Assembly: GCA_023461075.1 (NCBI GenBank)
Contig: JAEWNY010000112.1
Coordinates: 1 to 25,727, forward strand
Direction: 5' to 3'
Length of the DNA stretch: 25,727 nucleotides
Source of the DNA: Pseudomonadota bacterium
GTDB lineage: Bacteria; Pseudomonadota; Gammaproteobacteria; Xanthomonadales; Xanthomonadaceae
The notes below the pieces were generated by a model, which was not told the origin of the DNA, did no database searches, and was given only the letters and a program-made list of their open reading frames with translations. The translations under genes and the position numbers were made by a program. Of this stretch, positions 1-8,700 are shown one piece after another. Every line of letters begins with the position of its first letter. Positions within the stretch are counted from its first letter, which is position 1.

Positions 1-1370
1 AGCTGATCCGCAAGTTCGCCGAGCTGTCCAACGAGACCGCCGGTGAGCACTTCACCCCGCGCGAAGTCATCCGGCTGATGGTCAACCTGATCTTCATCGA
101 GGACGACGACGTGCTGACTCCCGGCAACGCCGTGGTGCGCACCATTTACGACCCCACGGCCGGCACCGGCGGCATGCTGTCGGTTGCGGCCGAGCACCTG
201 ATGGAGCACAACCCGGCCGCGCGCCTGACCCTGTACGGGCAGGAGCTCAACGACGAGTCCTACGCCATCTGCAAGGCGGACATGCTGATCCGCGGCCAGG
301 ACGTGGACAACATCGTGCCGGGCAACACCCTCAGCGAGGATGGCTTCTCACACCGCAAGTTCGATTACATGCTGTCCAACCCGCCGTTCGGCGTGGAGTG
401 GAAGAAGGTGCAGAAGGCCGTGCGCGACGAACACGAGCAGAAGGGCTTCGATGGCCGCTTCGGCCCCGGCCTGCCGCGGGTGTCCGACGGCTCGATGCTG
501 TTCCTGCTGCATCTGGTGTCGAAGATGGCGCCGGTGGTCAACGGCGAAGGTGGGAGCCGCTTCGGTATCGTGCTCAACGGCTCGCCGCTGTTTACCGGTG
601 GGGCGGGGAGTGGCGAGAGCGAGATCCGCCGCTACCTGCTGGAGAACGACCTGGTCGAGGCGATCATCGGCCTGCCGACCGACATGTTCTACAACACCGG
701 CATCGCCACCTACGTCTGGATCGTTAGCAACAAGAAGCCCGACGACCGCCGCGGGCAGCTGCAGCTGATCGACGCCAGCGGCTTCTGGCGCAAGATGCGC
801 AAGAGCCTGGGCAGCAAGCGCAAGGAGATGAGCGAGGAGGACATCGCCATCGTCACCCGGCTGTTCGGCGATTTCACCGAGGCCGAGCGCGTCACCGTGC
901 TGGACGCCGACGGCCGCGAGCTGGAACAGCGCATCGTCACCGGCACGGACAACCCGCCCGCGGCGCCCGAGGGTGGAAAGCTCAAGCGTGTGCCGATCTC
1001 ACGCATTTTCGACAACGCGGCCTTCGGCTACACCACCATCACCGTCGAGCGTCCGCTCCGCGACGAGGCTGGCAACGTCGTCAAGTTCGAGAAGGGCAGG
1101 CAGAAGGGCTTGCCCCAGCCCGACAGCAGCCTGCGCGATACCGAGAACGTGCCGCTGGGCGAGGACATCCAGGCGTACTTCGAGCGCGAGGTGCTGCCGC
1201 ATGCACCGGATGCGTGGATCGACGAGGGCAGGACGAAGGTCGGCTACGAGATCCCGTTCAATCGCCACTTCTACGTCTTTGAGCCGCCACGCCCGCTGGA
1301 GGAGATCGACGCCGAGCTCAAGCAGGTGGCCGGCAACATCATGCGGATGCTGGGGGAGCTGGCGGAATGA
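1..1370 (+). CDS. hsdM: Type I restriction-modification system, DNA methyltransferase subunit HsdM (5' end missing)
   Basis: This is the N6-adenine methyltransferase subunit of a Type I R-M enzyme; with HsdS it methylates the bipartite target, and with HsdR it forms the restriction complex. The frame is already open at base 3, encoding a typical HsdM stretch (KFAELSNETAGEHFTPREV), so the ATG at 78 is internal and the gene begins outside the window. SAM-binding motif I (DPTAGTGGM) lies at about nt 150-176, and the catalytic motif IV NPPFG, which marks an adenine methylase, at nt 378-392. About 456 residues are visible; the missing part should be mainly the N-terminal helical HsdM_N domain. Its stop overlaps the hsdS start by 4 bp (ATGA), so the two are translationally coupled. 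Family assignment is secure; target specificity cannot be read from this subunit. Confidence 0.95.
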   Translation, partial: LIRKFAELSNETAGEHFTPREVIRLMVNLIFIEDDDVLTPGNAVVRTIYDPTAGTGGMLSVAAEHLMEHNPAARLTLYGQELNDESYAICKADMLIRGQDVDNIVPGNTLSEDGFSHRKFDYMLSNPPFGVEWKKVQKAVRDEHEQKGFDGRFGPGLPRVSDGSMLFLLHLVSKMAPVVNGEGGSRFGIVLNGSPLFTGGAGSGESEIRRYLLENDLVEAIIGLPTDMFYNTGIATYVWIVSNKKPDDRRGQLQLIDASGFWRKMRKSLGSKRKEMSEEDIAIVTRLFGDFTEAERVTVLDADGRELEQRIVTGTDNPPAAPEGGKLKRVPISRIFDNAAFGYTTITVERPLRDEAGNVVKFEKGRQKGLPQPDSSLRDTENVPLGEDIQAYFEREVLPHAPDAWIDEGRTKVGYEIPFNRHFYVFEPPRPLEEIDAELKQVAGNIMRMLGELAE

Positions 1371-2722
1371 GTCTGCCGAGGTATCCGCAGTACAAGAGCA
1401 GCGGGGTCGAGTGGCTCGGGTCGATTCCATCTCATTGGACGATGGATCGTCTGAAGCGACGATGCAATGTATTCCCAAGCAACGTCGACAAGAAGACCAT
1501 CAAAGGTGAACGTGCGGTTCGCTTGTGCAACTACACGGACGTCTACTACAACGACAGGATAGTTTCCGATATGTCGTTGATGGACGCCACGGCGTCCGAT
1601 GAGCAAATCGCAAAGTTCACCCTGAGGGCTGGCGACACGGTTTTCACCAAGGACTCCGAAACCGCCAGTGATATTGGTGTCGCAGCGTACGTGCCGTCAG
1701 ATCTGCCCGGAATTGTGTGCGGATACCACTTGTCGATCGCACGCCCAGGCGCTGGCATCAACGGCGTATACGTTAAGTGGCTATTTGACACGCATTACAC
1801 AAAGGCTCGATTTGCAGTGCTTGCAAATGGCCTTACCCGCGTCGGCTTAACTCAGTACGCGGTAGATAACGTAGAGCTGCCGTGGCCGCCGCTCGAAGAG
1901 CAGTCGGCGATTTCGAAATTTATTGGCCGCGAAACCGCCAAGATCGACGCGCTGATCGCCGAGCAGGAAAAGCTGCTGGCGCTGCTGGCCGAAAAGCGCG
2001 AGGCCACCATCTCTCACGCTGTCACCCACGGTATTGACCCCAACCCTCCGTTGAAGGACTCGGGCATCCCGTGGCTAGGTGCGGTTCCGGCGCATTGGCA
2101 GATCGCAAACATCAAACGTCTATGTGAATTGATCACGGATGGAGCTCACGTATCCCCGGAAACCGAGGATGGCGCCTTTTGCTTCGTGTCCACAAAGGAC
2201 CTTGGGCGAGATGTAATTGATTTCGAAGGTTGCCTGTTGACTTCGGCGGCAAGCTACGAATATTTGGTCAGAACAGGTTGTCAGCCGCTGGTCGGCGACG
2301 TTCTCTTCAGCAAAGACGGAACTGTAGGGCGCACCACCGTTGTGCGTGACACGCAGGAGTTCGTCGTTGCTTCTTCTCTCATCATCATTCGTCCGATGGG
2401 AGGTCGTTTGGACCCCGATTTTCTTGATTATCTGTGTCAGTCGCGGCTTGTGAAGAATCAGGTCCAAGGCTTTGTAAAAGGCGCAGGTCTCCCGAGACTG
2501 TCGATCCAGAACCTCCTCAAAGTCGTCGGTGTTTTTCCCCCTCTCAGTGAGCAACGCCGCATATCAGGCTTTCTTGCAGAATGCCTTGAGCGGAGTGACA
2601 GGTTGGAAAATGAGGTGTTGCAGGCTATGTCGACGCTGAAGGAACGGAGAAGCGTCTTGATTGCCGCGGCCGTGACCGGCCAAATCGACGTGCGCGGCTT
2701 CGTCGAGGCACAAGCAGCATGA
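1367..2722 (+). CDS. hsdS: Type I restriction-modification system, specificity subunit HsdS
   Basis: This subunit recognises the DNA target for both methylation and restriction. The 451-aa protein has the usual two-fold layout: a motif SGVEWLGSIPSHW at residues 12-24 recurs as SGIPWLGAVPAHW at about 232-244, each opening a target recognition domain (TRD). Each TRD is followed by a conserved helical spacer, the first containing PLEEQSAISKFI and the second PLSEQRRISGFL. The TRD-coding DNA (about 1430-1880 and 2095-2520) is visibly richer in A+T than the conserved segments and neighbouring genes, as expected for TRDs exchanged by recombination. The start overlaps the hsdM stop (ATGA), and the stop overlaps the next gene start in the same way. 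Both half-sites appear intact, so the enzyme is probably functional; the recognised sequence cannot be predicted from here. Confidence 0.95.
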   Translation: MSLPRYPQYKSSGVEWLGSIPSHWTMDRLKRRCNVFPSNVDKKTIKGERAVRLCNYTDVYYNDRIVSDMSLMDATASDEQIAKFTLRAGDTVFTKDSETASDIGVAAYVPSDLPGIVCGYHLSIARPGAGINGVYVKWLFDTHYTKARFAVLANGLTRVGLTQYAVDNVELPWPPLEEQSAISKFIGRETAKIDALIAEQEKLLALLAEKREATISHAVTHGIDPNPPLKDSGIPWLGAVPAHWQIANIKRLCELITDGAHVSPETEDGAFCFVSTKDLGRDVIDFEGCLLTSAASYEYLVRTGCQPLVGDVLFSKDGTVGRTTVVRDTQEFVVASSLIIIRPMGGRLDPDFLDYLCQSRLVKNQVQGFVKGAGLPRLSIQNLLKVVGVFPPLSEQRRISGFLAECLERSDRLENEVLQAMSTLKERRSVLIAAAVTGQIDVRGFVEAQAA

Positions 2723-3183
2723 CCCGGCGCGGAGAAGGTAAAAGCGGAGCGGTTGTCGGGTTCCTGGCCAACCTGATGCCGCTGTACACCCATGAAAACC
2801 GCGATGGCGTGTGGTGCGCTCGTTCGCTACAGGACGGCACACTGATCCTGCCGGTGGACGAATCAGCTTGGGTCGAGGAGCGCGGCACTGTCCGGGTGTG
2901 GTGGCAGGGCGATCCCAATCGTGAAATGCTGGCGGAGGGTGACGAGCTCACGACGCTCGCTCTCGAACGATACGTTCGCCTGCACGGGGCAGGCGCGAGC
3001 GAAGAGGCGATCGCCGCCGAACTCTGGTTCATGGCTCGGCATTTTCATGTCAAGACCGGGTGCCATGCGTACTTCCCTCAGCTTGAGGAGCCGTCAACTG
3101 CTTTCGTCCGCGCTGCGCGTTCGGCGGGGCGGTTTGGGCAGGGCGTCCTTGTAAATCTGATCAGCAGACTTCTCGGGATTTAG
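2719..3183 (+). CDS. Unknown 154-aa protein embedded in the Type I R-M operon
   Basis: I do not recognise a family. The ATG overlaps the hsdS stop (ATGA, 2719-2722) and only 2 bp separate its stop from the next gene, so it is made as part of the R-M operon. The N-terminal part is probably beta-rich (WCARSLQDGTLILPV, then GTVRVWWQGDPNREML). A predicted helical middle follows (LERYVRLHGAGASEEAIAAE), and then a segment with HFHVKTGCHAYFP. There is no signal peptide, membrane segment, zinc cluster or nucleotide-binding loop. The Trp-rich strand region could be a small binding domain, but that is a guess. Coding status rests on the coupling at both ends, GC-rich codon use like that of hsdM, and a length without stops. 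It could be an accessory or control factor of the system. Confidence 0.75.
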   Translation: MTRRGEGKSGAVVGFLANLMPLYTHENRDGVWCARSLQDGTLILPVDESAWVEERGTVRVWWQGDPNREMLAEGDELTTLALERYVRLHGAGASEEAIAAELWFMARHFHVKTGCHAYFPQLEEPSTAFVRAARSAGRFGQGVLVNLISRLLGI

Positions 3184-3185
3184 GC

Positions 3186-4052
3186 ATGCCGCATCCGCAG
3201 ACCATCCAGATCTTCCTCCCCGCCGGTGACCCCCAGGGCATCCGCATCGCCGAAATAACTACCCGCATCGTCCGCGTCATCGAAGTGCCGCGCAGCCTGC
3301 TGGGCGACTTCCTGAAAATGCCAGAGGCTGAGCAGGTCGGCGTGTACTTCCTGTTTGGAGAAGACGAGGAAGGCGGCGCCCCACGCTGCTACATCGGCCA
3401 GACCGGCTCCCTCAAGACCCGTCTCTCCCAGCACAACGGGGCCAAGGACTTTTGGAACCGCGTTTTGATCTCGGTGTCGCTAACAAACAGTCTGACCAAC
3501 ACCCATGCGAGTTACCTGGAGTGGCTGTCGATCCAGCAGGCGCAGGCGGCAGGGCGTTATGTCATGGACAACGGTAATGCGGGCGCACGGCCACACACGC
3601 CGGCACCGATGCAGGCGGACTGCAGCGAGATCCACGACACCATGCGGATGCTGCTGGCTACGCTTGGCCATCCGGTGTTCGACCCGCTCAGTAAGCCCGT
3701 CACTATCGGCGGACAGAGTGACGATGGCGAGCTGTATTACTGCCGGGCACGCAACGCAAGAGGGCGGGGCCAGTACACCGAGGAAGGGTTCGTCGTACTG
3801 AAAGGTTCCAGCGGGCGAGCCGACGTGACACCCTCTTTCATGTCGCGGGCACGCGAGCGCCTGCTCAAACAGGGTGTGCTGGTGTTGGATGGTGACCGGG
3901 TCCGCTTCGAGCGCGACCATCTGTTTAAGACGCCCAGCGGCGCAAGCGACTGTTTGACGGGGGGCAACACCAACGGGTGGTTGGAGTGGAGGCGGGCAGA
4001 CGGGCTGACACTGCAAGATGTGGAGCGCGCAGAGGTGACATCCGATGAATGA
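3186..4052 (+). CDS. GIY-YIG nuclease family protein with C-terminal DUF4357
   Basis: This 288-aa protein has a GIY-YIG core: GVY at residues 52-54, YIG at 69-71, Arg79 and His83 in the following helix, and a candidate metal-binding Glu112 in SYLEWL. The C-terminal segment, about 190-285 (EEGFVVLKGSSGR, later LFKTPSGASDCLTGG and GWLEWR), matches DUF4357, a domain often fused to GIY-YIG proteins and found near restriction-modification genes. GIY-YIG domains cut DNA using one divalent metal ion; the key residues appear present, so activity is plausible but inferred. It starts 2 bp after the preceding stop, and its own 3' end overlaps the next gene by 8 bp. Within a Type I operon it may act on modified or foreign DNA alongside the Nmad proteins; no direct evidence for this is visible. 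Confidence 0.88.
   Translation: MPHPQTIQIFLPAGDPQGIRIAEITTRIVRVIEVPRSLLGDFLKMPEAEQVGVYFLFGEDEEGGAPRCYIGQTGSLKTRLSQHNGAKDFWNRVLISVSLTNSLTNTHASYLEWLSIQQAQAAGRYVMDNGNAGARPHTPAPMQADCSEIHDTMRMLLATLGHPVFDPLSKPVTIGGQSDDGELYYCRARNARGRGQYTEEGFVVLKGSSGRADVTPSFMSRARERLLKQGVLVLDGDRVRFERDHLFKTPSGASDCLTGGNTNGWLEWRRADGLTLQDVERAEVTSDE
4031..4038 (+). promoter_or_regulatory. Ribosome binding site for the Nmad2-type gene
   Basis: AGAGGTGA lies 6 nt upstream of the ATG at 4045, inside the 3' end of the GIY-YIG gene. It supports that start even though it gives about 32 residues ahead of the recognisable domain; no other start codon lies nearer the domain. Confidence 0.6.
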
Positions 4053-4800
4053 TCCAACAACGCGAGGCCGGCGTTCAAGAATTCGTGGGGCACCAGCGAC
4101 AGCGCTATGCCCAACCGTTAACGGCGTCGATCAGACGGCGCGGATCTATCGCTATGTAGTCCGTTATGACAGCGGGACCGCACCTCGGCCGTTTGACGGC
4201 ATCTGTTCGTTAGCAGTCTGCAAGCCGAGCATTCGCGCAAGAGCCCAGGTGGGTGATTGGATCGTTGGTTTCCGCAGCCGCCATCCTGGTGACGTTGTCT
4301 ATGCAATGCAGGTCACAGAGCGGATTACCCTGGGGCAATACTGGCATGATCCCCGCTTCGCGAACCGCCGACCCCGAGCGACCCCATACCCCGACAACTT
4401 TTATCGGCCGAGAGAAGACGGGAAGCTGGAGCAGGTGCCCAACCCGGTTCACGGACCCGCTAACAGTGCAAAGGATTGCAGCGGACTGCACGTACTGTTG
4501 AGCGATCGATTCTGGTACTTCGGCCGCGACAGCGTGCCGCTGCCAAACCATCTGTTGCACTTGGTCCAGACAACGCAGGGACATGCAGTCCACGTGAATC
4601 GTCGTCCCGGTGACGTCGCCGAACTGCGGGCTTGGCTAGCGAACTGGCCTGCGGGCCGTTTGGGTGTACCCATTGACGACCGTGGCGCGAGGATCGCACG
4701 TGATCCGAAACGAACCGGTATCGATGACGAACCGGTGGTGGAAGCGCGCGGGGCAGGAAAACGCGTTCGGCGACCTACGGTAAGAAGCTGCGGCACATGA
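4045..4800 (+). CDS. Nmad2-type (nucleotide modification associated domain 2) protein
   Basis: This 251-aa protein resembles the Nmad2 family, which was defined computationally among genes of predicted DNA base-modification systems. The domain begins at about residue 33 with ARIYRYVVRYDSGTAPRPFD, continues with the Cys-containing stretch CSLAVCKPSIR (54-64), then VGDWIVGF and VYAMQVTERITLGQYW, and ends near residue 180 with the aromatic segment SDRFWYFG. The first 32 residues and the last 70 or so (basic, rich in Arg) look like poorly conserved extensions. No experimentally established activity is known to me; binding or sensing of modified nucleotides is a reasonable inference. It overlaps the upstream gene by 8 bp and the downstream Nmad3-type gene by 4 bp. 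The identification is by recall of family sequence patterns, so a profile search is needed to confirm it. Confidence 0.75.
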   Translation: MNDPTTRGRRSRIRGAPATALCPTVNGVDQTARIYRYVVRYDSGTAPRPFDGICSLAVCKPSIRARAQVGDWIVGFRSRHPGDVVYAMQVTERITLGQYWHDPRFANRRPRATPYPDNFYRPREDGKLEQVPNPVHGPANSAKDCSGLHVLLSDRFWYFGRDSVPLPNHLLHLVQTTQGHAVHVNRRPGDVAELRAWLANWPAGRLGVPIDDRGARIARDPKRTGIDDEPVVEARGAGKRVRRPTVRSCGT

Positions 4801-5711
4801 AAGAGTCAATCAAGGTGGGGCAGCCCCGCCGAGTCGTGTTGTCCCGAAAGGGATTCGATAGCGGCTATGGCGGAATGCCGAGCCCGATTCTTCCGGATGG
4901 CCGCTTGGTGGCGTTGCCGATACCTGCATCGCACGACCACTTCACCATGGCCGACCTGCACCTAGAGGGCATTGACCTAGGGGCTTTACTTGGCGACCTA
5001 AGCAAGGGGCGGCACTCATTGAGTTCCCCAATCCACCTCGACCCCGACCTCGATCGTAGTGCCGATCGGCGCCTCGCTGGGTGGCGTCCCTCTCTTGGGC
5101 AGACAGGTGGTGCGCAATCCCACCTGCATGACTCGGGTGTCGGTTCGGGAGATGTGTTTCTTTTTTTTGGATGGTTTCGGCAGGCAGAGCGGTATGAAGG
5201 TCGCTGGCGCTATGAGCGGTCTGCACCCAACTTGCACGTTTTATTCGGGTGGTTGGAAGTAGATGAGGTTCTTCCCATCGTGACAGACCGCCAGAGGTGT
5301 TTGGAGAGGCACCCGTGGATTGCTGACCACCCACATGTCGCCAACCCTACGCATTACACGGACCCACGCAATACGCTTTACATCGCATCGCACGCGTCGC
5401 GGATTGTTCCTCATCACGTCGGTGGAGGGGGCTTTGTGGCCTTCCGCTCTGAGCTTCAATTGACAATGCCGGGCAGGACACGGAGCGTATGGCGACTGCC
5501 AAGTTGGATGCTTCCAACTCCCGGCACCAGGCCGCTCAGTTTTCACGGCGACATTGGACGCTGGTCCCGCGACGATGATGGTTGCGTATTGCGTTCTGTC
5601 GCTAAAGGTCAGGAATTTGTCCTGGATGTTGAACACTATCCGCAGGCCGTGCCATGGCTTGACTCGCTCGTGAGTGCAGGAAGGGCCATGGACAATGGGA
5701 GTCTCGCGTGA
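4797..5711 (+). CDS. Nmad3-type (nucleotide modification associated domain 3) protein
   Basis: The whole 304-aa protein fits the Nmad3 pattern: VVLSRKGFDSGYGGMPSPI at residues 13-31, LPIP at 40-43, HLDPDL at 80-85, the Gln-rich LGQTGGAQSHL at 100-110, GDVFLFFGWF at 118-127, then HVLFGWLEV and near the C terminus KGQEFVLD. The invariant-looking Asp, His and Gln residues suggest an enzyme active site, but the family activity is not established to my knowledge; it was linked to modified-base systems by genome context. The start codon overlaps the Nmad2-type stop (ATGA), and the stop overlaps the hsdR GTG start (GTGA). An 8-T run at 5161-5168 encodes the conserved FLFF segment and is unusual in such GC-rich DNA; it could be prone to slippage. 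The downstream reading frame is intact here. Confidence 0.8.
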   Translation: MKESIKVGQPRRVVLSRKGFDSGYGGMPSPILPDGRLVALPIPASHDHFTMADLHLEGIDLGALLGDLSKGRHSLSSPIHLDPDLDRSADRRLAGWRPSLGQTGGAQSHLHDSGVGSGDVFLFFGWFRQAERYEGRWRYERSAPNLHVLFGWLEVDEVLPIVTDRQRCLERHPWIADHPHVANPTHYTDPRNTLYIASHASRIVPHHVGGGGFVAFRSELQLTMPGRTRSVWRLPSWMLPTPGTRPLSFHGDIGRWSRDDDGCVLRSVAKGQEFVLDVEHYPQAVPWLDSLVSAGRAMDNGSLA

Positions 5712-8700
5712 ATCTTCATCAAGAGCGCCACTTCGAGAACGAGATCTGCGCGCACTTGTCAGCCCATGGTTGGCTGCATGTCGAAGGCGACGCCGCCCAT
5801 TACAACCGCCAGTACGGTTTGTTCCTGCCCGACCTGCTGGCGTGGATCGAAGCGACCCAGCCCGACAGCTGGCAGCGGCTGCACAAGACCCACGGCCCAC
5901 AGCTGGGCGAGCGGCTGGCCGAGCGCATCCGCAAGAACCTCGACGAGCGGGGCACGCTGGACGTGCTGCGCCGCGGTGTGGAGATGCTTGGGCTCAAACA
6001 GCCGCTGTCGCTGGTGCAGTTCAAGCCGGCGCTGGCGATGAACCCGGTGACCCAGCAGCACTACGGGGCCAATCGGCTGCGCGTCGTGCGGCAGGTCAAG
6101 CATTCGCCCAATCGCCCGAACGACTGCATGGACCTGGTGCTATTCGTCAACGGCATCGCGGTGGCGACGGCGGAGCTCAAGTCGGACTTCACCCAGAGCG
6201 TGGTCGATGCGGTGGACCAATATCGGCTCGACCGGCATCCGCACCCCAAGGGCGGGCAGCGCGAGCCGTTGCTGGCCTTCCCGGGTGGTGCCTTGGTGCA
6301 CTTTGCGGTCAGCCAGGCCGAAGTGATGATGACCACGCGGCTGGCCGGTGAGCAGACGCGCTTCCTGCCCTTCAATCGCGGCAATGCGGGAGGGGCCGGC
6401 AACGCACCGGACCCGGCGGGCTTCGCCACTCGCTACCTGTGGGAGGAGGTCTGGGCGCGCGACAGCTGGCTGGAAATACTCGGCCGCTACCTGATCGGCA
6501 AGCGCGATGATAAGAAGCAGCTGCAGGCTGTGATCTTCCCGCGCTACCACCAGCTGGATGCCACGCGGAAGCTGGTCGCCGACGTGCACGAGCACGGGGC
6601 TGGTCAGCGCTATCTGATCCAGCATTCGGCAGGCTCCGGCAAGACCAACTCGATCGCGTGGAGTGCGCACTTCCTCGCCGACCTGCACCGCGACAACCAG
6701 AAGGTGTTCGACAGCGTGCTGGTGGTGTCCGACCGCAACGTGCTCGACAGCCAGTTGCAGGAGGCGATCTTCGACTTCGAGCGCACCACCGGCGTGGTGG
6801 CCAGCATTACCAGCGACAGCGGCAGCAAGAGCGCGCAGCTGGGGCAGGCACTGAAGGACGGCAAGAAGATCATCGTCTGCACCATCCAGACCTTCCCGTT
6901 CGCGCTGCAAGCGGTGCAGGAGCTGGCTGCGACCGAGGGCAAGCGCTTCGCGGTCATTGCCGACGAGGCGCACAGCTCCCAGACAGGGCAGGCGGCGGCC
7001 AAGCTCAAGCAGTTGCTGAGCGCTCAGGAGTGGGCCGAGCTGCAGGACGGTGGCGAGATCGACACCGAGGCGCTGCTGGCGGCCCAAATGGGAGCGCGCA
7101 GCGCCGAGTCCGGGCTGACCTACATCGCCTTCACCGCCACGCCCAAGGGCAAGACGCTGGAGCTGTTCGGGCAGCCCGGGCCGGACGGCCTGCCGCAGCC
7201 GTTCCACGTGTACTCGATGCGGCAGGCGATCGAGGAGGGCTTCATCCTCGACGTGCTGCGTAACTACACCCCCTACGACCTCGCCTTCCGCCTGGCCCAC
7301 GGCGGCAAGGAGATCGACCACACCCAGGTCGAGCGCTCTGCCGCGATGAAGGGGATCATGCAGTGGGTCCGCCTGCACCCGTACAACATCGCGGCCAAGG
7401 TGCAGATCGTGGTGGAGCACTACCGCGAGAACGTGCAGCCGCTGCTGGACGGCAAGGCCAAGGCGATGGTGGTGGTGTCTTCCCGGCAGGAGGCCGTGCG
7501 CTGGCAGAAGGCGATCCGCGCCTACATCGCAAGCCGCGGCTACCCGCTGGGGGTGCTGGTGGCGTTCTCGGGGGACGTCAATGACCCGGAGAGCTACCCG
7601 GAACCAGTCACCGAGGCCAGCAAGCTGCTCAACCCCGGCCTGAAGAACCGCGACATCCGCGAGGCCTTCGCGCAGCCGGAGTTCCACCTGTTGCTTGTGG
7701 CCAACAAGTTCCAGACCGGGTTCGACCAGCCGCTGCTTTGCGGCATGTACGTGGACAAGAAGCTCGGCGGAATCCAGGCGGTGCAGACCCTGTCGCGCCT
7801 CAACCGAGCTCACCCGGGCAAGGACACCACCTACGTGCTGGACTTCGTCAATGAAGCCGGCGAGGTGCTCAAGGCGTTCAAGACGTACTACGAGACCGCC
7901 GAACTGGAGGCGACAACCGACCCCAACCTGATCTTCGACCTGCGGGCCAAGCTAGACGCCGCCGGCCATTACGACGACTTCGAAGTGGAGCGCTTGGCGA
8001 AGGTCGAGATGGACCCGCGCGCAACGCAGGCGCAGCTGGTGGCTGCGATCCATCCGGTCGCCGACCGGCTTCTGAAACGCTACAAGGCGTTGCAGCTGGC
8101 CCGCGCCGCGGCGATGGAAGCCAATGACGGCGAGGCGGAGAAAGTGGCCAAGGACGAGCTGGACGCCCTCGTTCTGTTCAAGGGCGACATGGCCTCTTTC
8201 AACCGGCTGTATGCCTTCCTGTCACAGATGTTCGACTACGGCAACACCGACATCGAGAAGCGCTTCATGTTCTATCAGCGCCTGCTGCCGCTGCTGGAGT
8301 TCGGCCGAGAGCGCGACACGGTGGACCTGTCAAGAGTCGTGCTGACCCACCATACGCTGCGCAGTGGCAGCAGGCAGCAGCTCAACCTCAGCGCAGACGG
8401 AACCTACAAGCTGCCGCCGCTGGACGCGGTGGGCAGTGGCCGGGTGCAGGACAAGCAGCAGGCGTACCTGGCGGAGATCATCGAGAAGGTCAACGGCCTC
8501 TTCGAAGGCCAGCTGACGGATGACGACCAATTGGTCTATGTCAATGGCGTCCTCAAGGGCAAGCTGTTGGAGAACCAGATCCTGATCCAGCAGGCTGCAG
8601 GCAACAGCAAAGAACAGTTCGCCAACTCGCCTGACCTCAAGCAGGCCCTGATGGACGCGATCATGGATGCGCTGGAGGCGCACAACACCATGAGCAGCCA

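Noticed and set aside
78..80. ATG at 78 as the hsdM start
   Set aside because: The same frame is open back to base 3 and encodes conserved HsdM residues, so the ATG is internal.
6140..7813. Long open frame antisense to hsdR (557 codons)
   Set aside because: Its composition is that of a complementary-strand shadow of GC-rich coding DNA (rich in His, Leu, Arg, Gln), with no domain; hsdR motifs on the plus strand are unambiguous.
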